DNA of 64,000 nucleotides from Prescottella defluvii (GTDB taxonomy: Bacteria; Actinomycetota; Actinomycetes; Mycobacteriales; Mycobacteriaceae). Every line of letters begins with the position of its first letter. Position 1 is the stretch's first letter. This document shows, one piece after another, positions 27,475-37,469 of this stretch. Below the pieces are notes generated by a model, which ran no database searches, had not been told where the DNA came from, and saw nothing but the letters and a program-made list of their open reading frames with translations. A program made the position numbers and the translations under genes. The stretch spans positions 1,798,001-1,862,000 of the forward strand of contig CP121458.1 in the NCBI GenBank assembly GCA_029690005.1, written 5' to 3'.

Positions 27475-28147
27475 ATGCCTGTACCTGCCGCGGGGCGTGG
27501 CGCGCCCCGGCGCGGACGGCCGCCGACCCTCTCCGCCGAGCGGATCGTCGCGGAAGCGCGCCGGCACCTCGAAGCGGGGGACTGGCGGCACTGAGCATGC
27601 GGGCACTCGCGAAGGACCTGGGCACCACACCGATGGCGCTGTACCGGCACGTCGGCGACAAGGAGCAATTGCTCAGCCTCGTGCTCGACGAGTGCTCGGC
27701 CGGCCTCGGCGACATCGAACTGCCCGAGGCGCCCGCGGACCGGATTCGAGCGGTCTTCCTCGCGATCTTCGACACCCTGGCGGCCGAGACGTGGATCCTC
27801 GAACTGCTCCAACGCGGTGGTCGCGGCGGCTCCGGTGCGCTCGTGCTCGTCGATCGTGCGATCGCGGCCGGGCAGGAACTGGGTATGGACGGTCGGCGTG
27901 CGCTGCTGTTCTACCGGGCGCTCTGGAACTACACGCTCGGTGCGCTCCTCGACATCCGTCCGTCGGCTCCGGGTGCGGGATCTCGCCGCTGACGGTCAAG
28001 GTCCGGGAGGCGGGTCCGGACCGGTTGCCGGCGCTGCACGCGGTCGCCGAGAACTGGCCGTCGGGGACGACGCGGGAGAGTTACGTCGAGGGCCTGCGAG
28101 TGCTGGTCGACGGATACGTCGCGCGGTTCGGGGACGCCGATCGTTGA
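27475..28147 (+). CDS. TetR/AcrR family regulator (two frameshifts)
   Basis: About 224 residues once two missing G bases are restored near 27580-27584 (EAGGLAALSMR) and 27975-27978 (GAGISPLTVK). The N-terminal TetR helix-turn-helix reads RALAKDLGTTPMALYRHVGDKEQLL; the C-terminal ligand domain ends VDGYVARFGDADR. ATG 27475 gives a basic start MPVPAAGRGAPRRGRPP. It is divergent from the DHA2 efflux gene and presumably represses it until a toxic ligand binds. Confidence 0.85.
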
Positions 28148-28243
28148 CGCCGTCCCGTTCGGCGGGAGAGCAGCTGCCGCGACTTGCCTTCTCGCTCTTA
28201 CGGTGTCGAGGACGGGGCTGGTCGACGGAAGGGCGCAACCGAC

Positions 28244-28528
28244 ATGCACACCGCATTCATCCGGGTGAAGGTCCGGCCCGACCACGCCGAGCGTGCCGCC
28301 TGGGCAATGCTCGACCTGGTGGAGCCGACGCTCGCGGAGCCGGGCTGCGTCACCTACGAGTTCTACCGGGACCTCGACGACCCTTCGCTCTTCCACTGCT
28401 TCGAGCACTGGGACACTCGTCAGGCGCTCGACGATCACGGCACCACGACGCATGTCCGGGCCTTTCTGGACGAGTTCGGCCCGGTGATCGAACGGTGGGA
28501 GTCGCATCACACCGTCGGCCTGTCGTGA
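28244..28528 (+). CDS. antibiotic biosynthesis monooxygenase (ABM) domain protein
   Basis: The 94-residue protein is a single ABM ferredoxin-like domain: [49 protein letters not shown] and a C-terminal FGPVIERWE helix match the YgiN-like quinol monooxygenase group, seen here only by family resemblance and described by its short landmarks [10 protein letters not shown] and FHCFEHW. It probably works as a dimer on a quinone or polyketide-like ring. ATG 28244 has a GGAAGGG site. It sits downstream of the TetR gene. Confidence 0.82.
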   Translation: MHTAFIRVKVRPDHAERAAWAMLDLVEPTLAEPGCVTYEFYRDLDDPSLFHCFEHWDTRQALDDHGTTTHVRAFLDEFGPVIERWESHHTVGLS

Positions 28529-28595
28529 CGAACTCGCAGGGTGCGCACCGATGGCTGTCGCAGGCGTCCGAGCCGGTCATGCCAGGATTGAGGGC

Positions 28596-29342
28596 ATGAG
28601 TACCGGAACACTTGTGCTGCTCCGCCACGGCGAGAGCGAATGGAACGCGCTGAATCTGTTCACCGGCTGGGTGGACGTGCACCTGACCGACAAGGGCATG
28701 GCCGAGGGCAAGCGTGCCGGTGAACTGCTCGCCGAGCACAACCTGCTCCCGGACGTTCTCTACACGTCGCTGCTGCGTCGCGCGATCAGCACCGCGAACC
28801 TCGCCCTCGACGCGTGCGAGCGGCACTGGATCCCGGTCGTGCGCGACTGGCGCCTCAACGAGCGCCACTACGGCGCGCTGCAGGGCAAGAACAAGGCCCA
28901 GACCAAGGCCGAGTTCGGCGAGGACCAGTTCATGCTGTGGCGTCGCAGCTACGACACCCCGCCGCCGGCGATCGAGGCCGGCAGCGAGTACAGCCAGGAC
29001 CAGGACCCGCGTTACGCGAACATCGGCGAGGTCCCGCTGACCGAGTGCCTGCTCGACGTCGTCAAGCGCCTCATCCCGTACTGGGAGGAGACCATCGCTG
29101 CGGATCTGAAGGCCGGCAAGACCGTTCTGGTCACGGCGCACGGCAACTCGCTGCGCGCGCTGGTCAAGCACCTCGACGGCATTTCCGACGAGGACATCGC
29201 GGGCCTGAACATCCCGACCGGTATTCCGCTGCGCTACGACCTGGACGAGAACCTGAAGCCGCTGAACCCGGGCGGCACCTACCTCGACCCGGCGGCCGCC
29301 GCGGCCGGCGCTGCCGCCGTCGCGAACCAGGGCGCCAAGTAG
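28596..29342 (+). CDS. gpmA: 2,3-bisphosphoglycerate-dependent phosphoglycerate mutase
   Basis: The glycolytic enzyme interconverts 3- and 2-phosphoglycerate through a phosphohistidine. The 248-residue product shows the catalytic [10 protein letters not shown] at the N-terminus, [27 protein letters not shown] and the second histidine in [12 protein letters not shown]. Length and motifs are those of the dPGM family. It is followed by a strong terminator and then senX3-regX3, the order of Rv0489-Rv0491. AGGATT, 6 bases before the ATG, is a weak -10 candidate. Confidence 0.96.
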   Translation: MSTGTLVLLRHGESEWNALNLFTGWVDVHLTDKGMAEGKRAGELLAEHNLLPDVLYTSLLRRAISTANLALDACERHWIPVVRDWRLNERHYGALQGKNKAQTKAEFGEDQFMLWRRSYDTPPPAIEAGSEYSQDQDPRYANIGEVPLTECLLDVVKRLIPYWEETIAADLKAGKTVLVTAHGNSLRALVKHLDGISDEDIAGLNIPTGIPLRYDLDENLKPLNPGGTYLDPAAAAAGAAAVANQGAK

Positions 29343-29362
29343 TTCTGCGCCGATACGGCCTC

Positions 29363-29399
29363 GAAGGCCGGCACGGATCGCCGATCCGTGCCGGCCTTC
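29363..29399 (+). terminator. terminator hairpin after gpmA
   Basis: GAAGGCCGGCACGGATCG (29363-29380) pairs perfectly with 29382-29399, giving a very GC-rich stem; pairing near the tip must open to form a loop. It separates gpmA from the senX3 promoter. Confidence 0.8.
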
Positions 29400-29526
29400 C
29401 TCGTTGCGGCGCGCGGTTCGTCGGACAACGGAAACGGATGGTGAACGAGCGGAAAACTCCAGCTCTCGGGCCTATGACGTGCCGGAAAACCGTCACACCC
29501 GGCTTCGAACCAGGGTTAGTCGAACG

Positions 29527-29532
29527 TACGAT
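29527..29532 (+). promoter_or_regulatory. -10 hexamer for leaderless senX3
   Basis: TACGAT ends exactly 6 bases before GTG 29539. Confidence 0.6.
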
Positions 29533-29538
29533 TCACGT

Positions 29539-30745
29539 GTGACTGTTGTTCAGGCCGTGCTTTTGGCCGTCGCGGCCGCCGTTGTCGGCTGCATTGTCGG
29601 TGCGGTGCTCGTTCCCCGACTCGCTGCCCGCCGGGCGCGACGTCAGCAGTCCCAGGCGGGTCTGACCCTGTCGCAGGTGCTCGATCTGATCGTCCGAACC
29701 TCCGACAGCGGCATCGCCGTCGTCGACAAGTTCAACGACGTCGTCCTGGTCAACCCGCGCGCCGAGGAACTGGGGCTGGTGCGCAACCGCATGATCGACG
29801 ACCGCGCGTGGGTCGCGGCCACCGAGGTGTTCGAGACCGGTGAGCCGGTCGAGGTGGACCTCACGCGGCGCACGTCGCAGCGCGGCCGGGACAAGATGGC
29901 GGTTCGTGGCGTCGTGCGACTGCTGAGCGAATCGGACCGCCGGTTCGTCGTGGTGTTCGCCGACGACGACTCCGAGCAGGTCCGCATGGAGGCCACCCGC
30001 CGCGACTTCGTCGCCAACGTCAGCCACGAACTCAAGACGCCGGTCGGCGCGATGGGCCTGCTCGCGGAGGCACTGCTCGAGTCGGCCGACGACCCCGATT
30101 CGGTGCGTTACTTCGGTCAGCGCGTGCTCAGCGAGTCGCACCGGCTGGGCAACATGGTCACCGAGCTGATCGCGCTGTCGCGACTGCAGGGCGCGGAGAA
30201 GCTGCCCGACCTCGACGTGGTCGAGGTCGACGACGTCGTTGCCGAGGCGCTGCGCCGGTCCACGGTCGCCGCCGAGGCCGCCGAGATCACCGTCCACGCC
30301 GACGCCCCCAGCGGGCTCGAGGTGATGGGGACCGCACGCTGCTGGTGACTGCGCTGTCGAACCTCGTCGAGAACGCGATCGCCTACTCGCCCAAGGGAAC
30401 CGCGGTGTCGCTGAGTCGGACGGTCCGGGCGACAACATCGCCATCGCGGTCACCGACCGCGGTATCGGCATCGCCAAGGAGGACCAGGAGCGCGTGTTCG
30501 AGCGCTTCTTCCGCGTCGACAAGGCCCGCTCGCGCGCGACCGGCGGCACCGGCCTGGGGTTGGCCATCGTCAAGCACGTCGCCGCCAACCACAACGGATC
30601 CATCGACCTGTGGAGCCGGCCCGGCACCGGATCCACGTTCACCCTGCAGATCCCCGGGCACTTCGACGCGGCCGACGCCGCCTCGCCCGGTGCGACCCAC
30701 CACCCCGCAATCATCGAGAAGATCGAGAAGAAAGCCGCGTCGTGA
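29539..30745 (+). CDS. senX3: sensor histidine kinase SenX3 (two frameshifts)
   Basis: SenX3 senses phosphate limitation with the Pst system and phosphorylates RegX3. About 403 residues: one or two N-terminal membrane helices (residues 5-25), a PAS-like domain (about 45-145), the H-box [17 protein letters not shown] with the phosphorylated histidine, N-box [13 protein letters not shown], and G-boxes DRGIGI and [12 protein letters not shown]. One G is missing at 30328-30331 (VMG DRTLL) and one at 30423-30426 (LSRDGPGD), which split the ATPase domain. regX3 follows after 31 bases. Confidence 0.93.
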
Positions 30746-30776
30746 TGCGCCGCGGCACGAGTATGGAGGCCAACCG

Positions 30777-31465
30777 TTGACGAGTGTGCTGATCGTGGAG
30801 GACGAGGAATCGCTGGCCGATCCGCTCGCGTTCCTGCTCCGCAAGGAGGGGTTCGAGACCACCATCGTCGGTGACGGGCCGTCCGCGCTGGCCGAATTCG
30901 AGCGCTCCGGCGCCGACATCGTCCTGCTCGACGTCATGCTTCCCGGAATGAGTGGGACCGACGTGTGCAAGCAGTTGCGGGCCAAGTCGTCGGTGCCGGT
31001 CATCATGGTCACCGCCCGCGACAGCGAGATCGACAAGGTCGTCGGCCTGGAACTCGGCGCCGACGACTACGTCACCAAGCCGTACTCGGCCCGCGAGCTC
31101 ATCGCCCGCATCCGGGCCGTGCTGCGCCGTGGCGCCGACGCCGAGGCCGAGCCGGGCACCGACGACGGGATCCTCGAGGCCGGCCCGGTGCGGATGGACG
31201 TCGAACGGCACCTCGTCCACGTCGACGGCGAGCCGGTGTCGTTGCCGCTCAAGGAGTTCGACCTGCTCGAGTACCTGCTGCGCAACTCCGGACGCGTCCT
31301 CACCCGCGGGCAGCTCATCGACCGGGTGTGGGGCGCCGACTACGTGGGCGACACCAAGACCCTCGACGTCCACGTCAAGCGGCTGCGCGCCAAGATCGAG
31401 GCCGACCCGGCAAGCCGAAGCACCTCGTGACGGTCCGCGGTCTCGGGTACAAGCTCGAGGAGTGA
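30777..31465 (+). CDS. regX3: phosphate-response regulator RegX3 (frameshift)
   Basis: An OmpR/PhoB-type regulator of about 230 residues. The receiver domain has the acidic pair VEDEES, the phosphoacceptor in VLLDVMLPGMSG and the lysine in YVTKPYSARE. The C-terminal winged helix ends TLDVHVKRLRAKIEADPG and then, after a missing G at 31409-31412, VTVRGLGYKLEE. TTG 30777 is the start, behind a GGAGG site. It controls phosphate uptake genes with SenX3. The short 31-base spacer contrasts with the repeat-filled spacer of mycobacteria. Confidence 0.94.
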
Positions 31466-31471
31466 GCTGTC

Positions 31472-31521
31472 GGCCGAATGTCACATGCGTTCAGTTGGAT
31501 TGAACGCATGTGACATCGGCC
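31472..31521. terminator. bidirectional terminator between regX3 and the convergent gene
   Basis: ATGTCACATGCGTTCA (31478-31493) pairs perfectly with 31501-31516, and flanking GGCCG/CGGCC extends the stem around one bulged A, with a 7-base loop. It serves both convergent transcripts. Confidence 0.85.
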
Positions 31522-31533
31522 ACACCGGTTGGT

Positions 31534-32371
31534 TCAGTCCTGCGTCGGCTGTGCCTTGGCCTGGGCGGCGGTGGTCGCCGGGTGCACCGCGATGAGCCCG
31601 AGCCCCTCGCGGCGGCGGCACAGCGACGCCAGTTCGTCGTAGGCGGCCTTGCCGAGCAGTTCGGTCAGTTCGGGGGCGTACGACTGCCACACCGGCTTGC
31701 TGCCGACGTGCGCGTCGGGAGACCCGGAGCAGTACCACGCGAGGTCCTCGCCGCCCTCGCCCCAGCCGCGACGGTCGTACTCGGTGATCGTCGTCTCGAG
31801 GATCTGCTCGCCGTCGGGGCGGTCCACCCACTCCTGGGTGCGGCGGACCGGCAGCTGCCAGCACACGTCCGGCTTGACCTCGAGCGGCTCGATCCCCTTG
31901 CGCAGCGCCATCTTGTGCAGCGCGCAGCCGATGCCGCCCTCGAAGCCCGGGCGGTTGAGGAAGATGCAGGCGCCCTTGTACCTGCGGGTGCGCAGCGCCG
32001 GCTCGTCCTCGAGGTCGTCCTCCTCGACGTAGTCCTTCTTGCCCCCTTTTGCCCAGGCCCTTCTCCATGAACTGCCAGTCCTCGGGTGTGAGCATCCTCA
32101 CCGAGGCGTCGAGTTTCTCGCGGTCCTCCTCGTCGGAGAGGAAGGCGCCGTGCGAGCAGCAGCCGTCGTCGGGGCGACCGGCCACCGTGCCCTGGCACGC
32201 GGGGGTGCCGAACGCGCAGGTCCAGCGGGAAAGGAGCCACGTCATGTCGGCTTTGATGGTGTGTTCGGGGTTCTCGGGGTCGACGAACTGGACCCACTCG
32301 CGCGGGAAGTCGAGATCCACTTCCGGCGTTGGCGCGATCTTGTGGGAGCCGCCGGTGCTGCCTGCTGTCAC
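31534..32371 (-). CDS. Rv0495c-like cysteine-cluster protein (frameshift)
   Basis: About 279 residues. Cysteines occur in [39 protein letters not shown] and [10 protein letters not shown], resembling the YkgJ-type cluster thought to bind zinc or an Fe-S group. An extra A in the run at 32052-32056 breaks the frame between MEKGLGK and [15 protein letters not shown] 32371 (MTAGSTGG) is the chosen start; it is 34 bases from the divergent ppx start. Conserved position next to regX3 and ppx suggests a core actinobacterial protein, function unknown. Confidence 0.75.
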
Positions 32372-32392
32372 AGTGCCCGACGGTAGACCCAG

Positions 32393-32398
32393 TACCGT
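32393..32398 (+). promoter_or_regulatory. -10 hexamer for leaderless ppx
   Basis: TACCGT ends exactly 6 bases before GTG 32405. Confidence 0.6.
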
Positions 32399-32404
32399 AG
32401 CCGT

Positions 32405-33358
32405 GTGCGCCTTGGGGTACTCGACGTCGGAAGCAACACCGTCCACCTGCTCGTGGTGGACGCTCATCGTGGTGGGCACCCCACACCGATGAGTTCCACG
32501 AAAGCCACGCTCCGGCTGGCCGAGAACACGGACGACCGAGGCGACATCACGTCACTCGGCGCCGATCGGCTGGTCGCGACCGTGCAGGACTTCGCCGGCA
32601 TCGCGCAGTCGTCCGGCTGCGGTGAGCTGATGGCCTTCGCGACGTCCGCGGTGCGCGACGCCAACAACTCCGAGGCCGTGCTGTCCCGGGTGCGCGCCGA
32701 GACAGGCGTGAACCTCGAGGTGCTGTCCGGCGTCGACGAGGCCCGGCTGACGTTCCTCGCGGTGCGCCGCTGGTACGGCTGGAGCGCCGGCCGCATCCTC
32801 AACCTCGACATCGGCGGCGGCTCGCTCGAGCTCACGGCAGGCGGCGACGAGGACCCCGAGGTGGCGTTCTCGCTGCAGCTGGGTGCCGGACGCCTGACCC
32901 GGGACTGGCTGCAGGAGGACCCGCCCGGCAAGCGTCGCGTCGCGGTGCTGCGGGACTGGCTCGACGCCGAGCTGGTGGCCCCGGCGAAGCAGCTGCGCGC
33001 GTCGGGCCAGGCGGACCTCCACGTCGGCACCTCCAAGACCTTCCGTTCGCTGGCCCGGCTGACCGGCGCCGCACCGTCCGCCGCAGGTCCACGCGTCAAG
33101 CGGAACCTCACGGCGAGCGGTCTGCGGCAGCTGATCGCGTTCATCTCACGGATGACCGCGTCGGACCGTGCAGAATTGGAGGGCGTGAGTTCCGACCGCT
33201 CTCAGCAGATCGTGGCCGGCGCTCTCGTTGCGGAGGCCAGCATGCGCGCGCTGGGGATCGACACGCTCGAGATTTGCCCGTGGGCACTGCGTGAGGGTCT
33301 GATTCTTCGCAAGCTCGATACGGACATGGGTGGAGAACTGGTGGTGAGCGCTCGATGA
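32405..33358 (+). CDS. ppx: Ppx/GppA family exopolyphosphatase
   Basis: The 317-residue protein has the two actin-like phosphate loops of the family, [15 protein letters not shown] at the N-terminus and [16 protein letters not shown] in the middle, plus [12 protein letters not shown]. It hydrolyses inorganic polyphosphate, pppGpp or both. It is Rv0496-like and short, lacking the C-terminal HD domain of E. coli Ppx. Its stop overlaps the next start by 4 bases (ATGA). Location next to senX3-regX3 fits a link between polyphosphate, phosphate limitation and the stringent response. Confidence 0.93.
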   Translation: MRLGVLDVGSNTVHLLVVDAHRGGHPTPMSSTKATLRLAENTDDRGDITSLGADRLVATVQDFAGIAQSSGCGELMAFATSAVRDANNSEAVLSRVRAETGVNLEVLSGVDEARLTFLAVRRWYGWSAGRILNLDIGGGSLELTAGGDEDPEVAFSLQLGAGRLTRDWLQEDPPGKRRVAVLRDWLDAELVAPAKQLRASGQADLHVGTSKTFRSLARLTGAAPSAAGPRVKRNLTASGLRQLIAFISRMTASDRAELEGVSSDRSQQIVAGALVAEASMRALGIDTLEICPWALREGLILRKLDTDMGGELVVSAR

Positions 33359-34487
33359 CTGAGCCCGAAGGTGACAGCCAAGCGATCTCGGTTGCGGAGC
33401 TGTTGGCCCGCAACGGCCAGCGCGTCGGCTCCGGTGCCGGCGGCCGACGACGCCGCGGCGTCAAGGGCGGCATCTCCGTCGCCGAACTGACCGGCGAGTT
33501 CCCGGCCGTCCGGAACGGGCGCGTCGCCGCCAACGGTTCCGACGACGAGCCCCAGGCCGACGCGGCGGTGCCTGATGCCGCGCCGAAGCCCGCACCCGCC
33601 GCCGCGCCGAAGCCCGCACCCGCCGCCGCGCCGAAGCCCGCACCCGTCGCCGCACCGAAGCCCGCTCCCGTTGCGGCGCCGCAGGCCGCGGCGACGACGG
33701 TCGTGCCGCCCGCCGCCGCTCCCGGCCGGCCCGCCGGGAACAAAGTCGTCGGGAACAGTGCTGTCCAGGACCGGCCCGGTACCGGTGTCGCGGCCAAGCC
33801 GGTGGCGAAGCCCGACGTGAAGGCTCAGCCCCGAAGCCGGCCCAACCCGAGAAGAAGCCGCCGGTCCGGCCCGCCGCCGCGGACGAGCCGACTGTCATCG
33901 CCCCCGCGGTGAAGGCCGACGTGCCGAAGAGCCCGAGCCGGTCGACACCGGCTGGCGGTCGGTGACGCCGAGCGACTCGACGACCACGACCACCGTCATC
34001 CAGGCAGTTCCCCGCTCCCGCGCGGTGGCGAGCCCGAGCCGCGGATGCTGTCGGGGCAGTCCCTCGCGGGCGACCTGCTGCGCCAGGGCGGCGCGCGGCC
34101 AGACGCCAAGCCTGTCGACGCCAAGCGTGCCGACACCGAGCCCGCCGACGTCGAACCGGCCGACGCGGACACGGACCTCGACGACGCCGAACTCGACGAG
34201 CTCGACGACCTCGAGCCCGAGCCCAGCGGCGCCAGCAGTGGGCCGTCCTGCTCGGCCAGGGCGCGGTCGCGCTCATCGCCGGCGCCCTGATGTTCAAGGG
34301 CTTCGAGAAGCTGTGGGACATGCTTCCGATGGTCGCGCTCGTCCTGGCGGTCCTCGTGATCGTCGGACTGGTCGCCATGGTGCGGATCCTGCGCCGCACC
34401 GACGACATCACGAGCCTGGTGATCGCCCTCGTCGCCGGCGTGTTCGTCACGCTCGGTCCACTGGCCTTCCTACTCAGCACGCGCTGA
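33355..34487 (+). CDS. Rv0497-like Ala/Pro-rich membrane protein (four frameshifts)
   Basis: About 378 residues if four missing bases are restored near 33830, 33923, 34022 and 34230. The N-terminal SVAELLARNGQRVGS motif is followed by a long Ala/Pro-rich, then acidic, disordered region (four PKPAP repeats; DDAELDELDDLEPEP). Three C-terminal hydrophobic segments follow: AVLLGQGAVALIAGAL, LPMVALVLAVLVIVGLVA and IALVAGVFVTLGPLAFLL. It is coupled to ppx by ATGA and corresponds to Rv0497. The disordered part would be cytoplasmic. No function can be assigned. Confidence 0.8.
33577..33672 (+). repeat. four 24-bp tandem repeats encoding APKPAP(A/V)A
   Basis: The unit GCCGCGCCGAAGCCCGCACC plus four bases occurs four times in a row in frame, with small changes in the last two copies, inside the Rv0497-like gene. 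Copy number is likely to vary by slippage. Confidence 0.85.
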
Positions 34488-34512
34488 CCCGGGCATCGGC
34501 GGAGGGGAAGTC

Positions 34513-35370
34513 GTGGCGACAGCGCGCATGCCGGATCGGAAGATTCTCGTCGGACTGTCCACGGCCTCCGTGTACCCGGAGAACACGGAAGCGGCGTTCC
34601 GGTATGCGGCCGAGGTCGGCTACGACGGCGTCGAGTTGATGGTGTGGGCCGAGTCGGTCAGCCAGGACGTCTCGGCGGTCAAGCGGCTGGTCCGTAAGTA
34701 CGCGGTGCCCGTGCAGGCCCTGCACGTGCCGTGCCTGCTGATCTCGCAGCGCGTGTGGGGCGCCGACCCCGTCGCGAAGCTGGACCGGTCGGTCGAGGTC
34801 GCCGAGGCGCTGGGGGCGTCGAACGTCGTGGTCCATCCGCCGTTCCGCTGGCAGCGCCGCTACGCCGACGGGTTCGTCGACCAGGTGGCCGAGCTGGAGG
34901 AGAAGACCGGCGCCGTGGTCGCGGTCGAGAACATGTTCCCGATGCGTGCCGACAGCTTCTTCGGCGGACGGGAACGCACGGCCCAGCGGCTGCGGCGCCG
35001 CGGCGGCCCGGGTGCGGCGCTGTCGGCGTTCAGCCCGTCGTACGACCCCACCGATTCCGGGCACCGGCACTACACGCTGGACCTGTCGCACACCGCGACC
35101 GCCGGCATGGACGCGCTCGACCTGGCGCGCCGGATGGGCAGCGGGCTCTCGCACCTGCACCTGGCCGACGGCCGCGGCGCGTCGGTCGACGAACATCTCA
35201 TCCCCGGCCACGGCACGCAGCCGTGCGTCGAGGTGTGCCGTCACCTGGTCGACAACGGATTCGCCGGGCAGGTCGTCGTCGAGATCAACACGCAGAACGC
35301 GCGAACGCGGCCCGAACGCGCGTCGATGCTGGGCCAGGCGCTGACCTTCGCGCGCGAGAACCTGCGCTGA
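34513..35370 (+). CDS. sugar phosphate isomerase/epimerase-like TIM barrel (Rv0498-like)
   Basis: The 285-residue protein matches the xylose isomerase-like TIM barrel family: VGLSTASVYPENTEAAFRYAAEVGYDGVEL, NVVVHPPFRWQ, VAVENMFPMR, HYTLDLSHTAT and SHLHLADGRG, with metal-ligand positions E, D, H and E at strand ends (short landmarks VEVENM-type and DLSH). It is a probable isomerase or epimerase of unknown substrate. GTG 34513 has GGAGGGG at a good spacing. It follows the Rv0497-like gene by 25 bases, the same order as Rv0497-Rv0498. Confidence 0.85.
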   Translation: MATARMPDRKILVGLSTASVYPENTEAAFRYAAEVGYDGVELMVWAESVSQDVSAVKRLVRKYAVPVQALHVPCLLISQRVWGADPVAKLDRSVEVAEALGASNVVVHPPFRWQRRYADGFVDQVAELEEKTGAVVAVENMFPMRADSFFGGRERTAQRLRRRGGPGAALSAFSPSYDPTDSGHRHYTLDLSHTATAGMDALDLARRMGSGLSHLHLADGRGASVDEHLIPGHGTQPCVEVCRHLVDNGFAGQVVVEINTQNARTRPERASMLGQALTFARENLR

Positions 35371-35373
35371 GAC

Positions 35374-35790
35374 CTACAGCGCGGAGACGCCCGCGCTGAT
35401 CACCGTGATCCCCGAGATCACGAGCCCGGTCACGAGGCACGCCGCCCGATCCAGATCGACGCGAGCATCGGCCCGGGCTTCGCGGGGTCGCGGCCGAGGA
35501 CGGACAGGAAGAATCCGGCCGGAATGAAGATCGCCGCGACCAGCACGGCGATCGCGCCGGCGGCCGCCCAGCCAGGGCTCGCGTCGACGACCGTGGTGAG
35601 GGTCGCCAGCAGGATGCCGAGGGTGACGAGTACACCCGCGTGCGCGTGCCCGGCGCGGAAGAAGCTTCTTCTGCAGGTCGTTGGCGCCCTGGTGGCCAGT
35701 GAGGATGCGGAGCAGGAACGCGCCGCCGGACGCGATTCCGACCACGGTGAGGACCGTGACGCCGACGACGATGGTGAGTACGGGATCCAT
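35374..35790 (-). CDS. small four-helix membrane protein under MerR control (two frame slips)
   Basis: About 138 residues with four hydrophobic segments: VLTIVVGVTVLTVVGIASGG, AGVLVTLGILLATLTTVV, AGAIAVLVAAIFIPAGFFLS and VTGLVISGITVISAGVSAL. Between the first two lies the conserved-looking TGHQGANDLQKSFFRAGHAHAG. One extra A near 35660-35668 and one missing G near 35441-35447 break the frame. ATG 35790 faces the MerR gene across a perfect palindrome, so it is the likely regulated target. The His-rich AGHAHAG could bind a ligand. I do not recognise the family. Confidence 0.65.
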   Translation of the reverse strand: MDPVLTIVVGVTVLTVVGIASGGAFLLRILTGHQGANDLQKKLLPRRARARGCTRHPRHPAGDPHHGRRREPWLGGRRRDRRAGRGDLHSGRILPVRPRPRPREARADARVDLDRAACLVTGLVISGITVISAGVSAL

Positions 35791-35827
35791 GGTGAGCTCC
35801 TCGTGTGCGGTAGGCTCGAACCCGGAC

Positions 35828-35850
35828 ATTGGATAGTTCCACTATCCAAT
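35828..35850. promoter_or_regulatory. MerR-type operator palindrome
   Basis: ATTGGATAGT-TCC-ACTATCCAAT is a perfect 10-bp inverted repeat with a 3-base spacer, lying between the divergent membrane-protein and MerR genes. It is the strongest palindrome in the gap and of the size MerR dimers bind. Confidence 0.8.
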
Positions 35851-35904
35851 GCGAACTCCATGGTCGACCCGATGCGGTCGGGTGTCGAGCAGGGGAGGGT
35901 CGAG

Positions 35905-36564
35905 ATGCGGGTGTCCGAGCTGGTTGCAGCCAGCGGCGTGCCGCTGGCGACCGTCAAGTACTACCTGCGCGAGGGGCTGCTCATGCCCGGCGTGGCGAGC
36001 AGTGCGACGCATGCCGAGTACGGCGAGCAGCACGTGCGCCGTCTCGCGCTCATCAAGGCCCTCGCCGGCGTCGGGCTGCCGTTGGGGAAGATCCGCACGA
36101 TCGTCGGTCTCGTCGACCATCCCGCCGACAGCGTCTTCGACACCCTCGGCCGCGCCCTCGCCGCGCTGCCGCCGTATCCCGCCGACGCGACCGGTGAAGC
36201 TGACGACTACCCGCGGGCGCGCGCGGTTCTGGAGCGACTCGGTCAGGTGTACGAGCCGTCGTATCCCGTTGTCGCGCAACTGGAACGCGCCCTGGCCGCG
36301 GCCGAGGACGTCGGCATCCCGATGACCGGCGAACGCCTCGATGTGTATGCCCGCCACATCCGCGGCATCGCCGAGATCGACCTCGAGCTGATGCCCACCG
36401 ATTCCGTCGAGTCCGCTATCGAGTACGCGGTGCTCGGCACCGCGATCTACGAACCCGTGCTCGCGGCGCTGCGCCGGCTGGCGCACCAGGACATCGGCGC
36501 CGCGACCTTCGCCGGACGCACCTTCGACGACTACGCCACCCCCGACAGACAGGACCAGTCGTGA
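35905..36564 (+). CDS. MerR family transcriptional regulator
   Basis: The 219-residue protein begins with a winged helix (MRVSELVAASGVPLATVKYYLREGLL) typical of MerR, then the second wing with YGEQHVRRLALIKALAGVGLPLGKI. The C-terminal 120 residues are helical without the cysteine loops of metal sensors, so an organic ligand is more likely than a metal. ATG 35905 has AGGGGAGG upstream. It is translationally coupled to the following thioesterase gene (GTGA overlap), which may act on or produce the ligand. Confidence 0.88.
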   Translation: MRVSELVAASGVPLATVKYYLREGLLMPGVASSATHAEYGEQHVRRLALIKALAGVGLPLGKIRTIVGLVDHPADSVFDTLGRALAALPPYPADATGEADDYPRARAVLERLGQVYEPSYPVVAQLERALAAAEDVGIPMTGERLDVYARHIRGIAEIDLELMPTDSVESAIEYAVLGTAIYEPVLAALRRLAHQDIGAATFAGRTFDDYATPDRQDQS

Positions 36565-37409
36565 CCACTCACCCGTTCCGGGACCTCACCACCGTCACCC
36601 CGCACGGTGACGGTCGGTACGCCGCCCACATCGACCCGATCTGGACGATCGGCCCCAAGGTGCACGGCGGCTGCATGATGGCCGTCTGCGCCGCCGCGGC
36701 CCGACGCGAACTGGCCGACACCGCGACGCCGGACCTCCCCGTGGACCCGGCGGTGCAGCCGCTCGCCGTCTCCGCGAACTACCTCGCCGCGCCGGATCCC
36801 GGCGAGGTCGACGTCGTCGCGACCGTCCGCAAGCGCGGCCGCCAGGTTTCCCTGGTCGACATCGAGCTGTCGCAGAACGGCCGTCCCGCCGTGCACGCCA
36901 CGGTCACGCTGGGTGTGCCCGACGCGGGGGAGCCGCACTACACCCGGGAGCAGGCGCTCGCGCAGCTGCCCATCGAGCCGCCCACCGAGGCGCAGGCGCT
37001 CGCCGCCGATCATCCGATGGCGCAGATCGTGCACGTCTCGCAGGGCTGCGACCTGAGCGTGGACGGGTCGTCCGCGCACTTCCTGCGCGGGCAGCAGGGC
37101 GAGCCGCAGGTGCGGATGTGGGCGCGGCCGTGGACGGCCGACGAACAGGACCCGGCCACCGCGGCGCTGTTCGCGATCATGACCGGCGACATCTGTGCGC
37201 CCGTGACGATGAACCGCGGCATCTTCGGGTGGGCACCCACCGTCCAGCTGACGACATACCTGCGCCGGCAGCCCGCTCCCGGATGGCTGCGCGTCATGGC
37301 CAGCTCGACGGTGCTCGGCGACACGTGGTTCGAGGAGGACCACACCGTCCTCGACTCCACGGGCGCGGTCGTGGTGCAGAGCCGTCAGCTCGCCATGATT
37401 CCCCGCTGA
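36561..37409 (+). CDS. acyl-CoA thioesterase-like (double hotdog) protein
   Basis: The 282-residue protein has two hotdog-fold halves, as in TesB-like thioesterases: KVHGGCMMAVCAAAARREL with the first long helix, VDVVATVRKRGRQVSLVDIELSQNGR, and a second half with GWAPTVQLTTYLRRQPAPGW ending VVVQSRQLAMIPR. The catalytic Asp/Gln/Thr set of E. coli TesB is not fully evident, so the substrate is unsure. GTG 36561 overlaps the MerR stop by 4 bases, so the two are one operon. Confidence 0.82.
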   Translation: MTTHPFRDLTTVTPHGDGRYAAHIDPIWTIGPKVHGGCMMAVCAAAARRELADTATPDLPVDPAVQPLAVSANYLAAPDPGEVDVVATVRKRGRQVSLVDIELSQNGRPAVHATVTLGVPDAGEPHYTREQALAQLPIEPPTEAQALAADHPMAQIVHVSQGCDLSVDGSSAHFLRGQQGEPQVRMWARPWTADEQDPATAALFAIMTGDICAPVTMNRGIFGWAPTVQLTTYLRRQPAPGWLRVMASSTVLGDTWFEEDHTVLDSTGAVVVQSRQLAMIPR

Positions 37410-37469
37410 CCGTCCACCGCCCGGTACCGGGGGACGGCCCCGATCGTCCGTCGTGGCAGGGTGGACGCC

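Noticed and set aside
33577..33672. CRISPR-like repeats
   Set aside because: The repeats are in-frame 24-bp units without spacers inside a coding region that encodes a proline-alanine tract.
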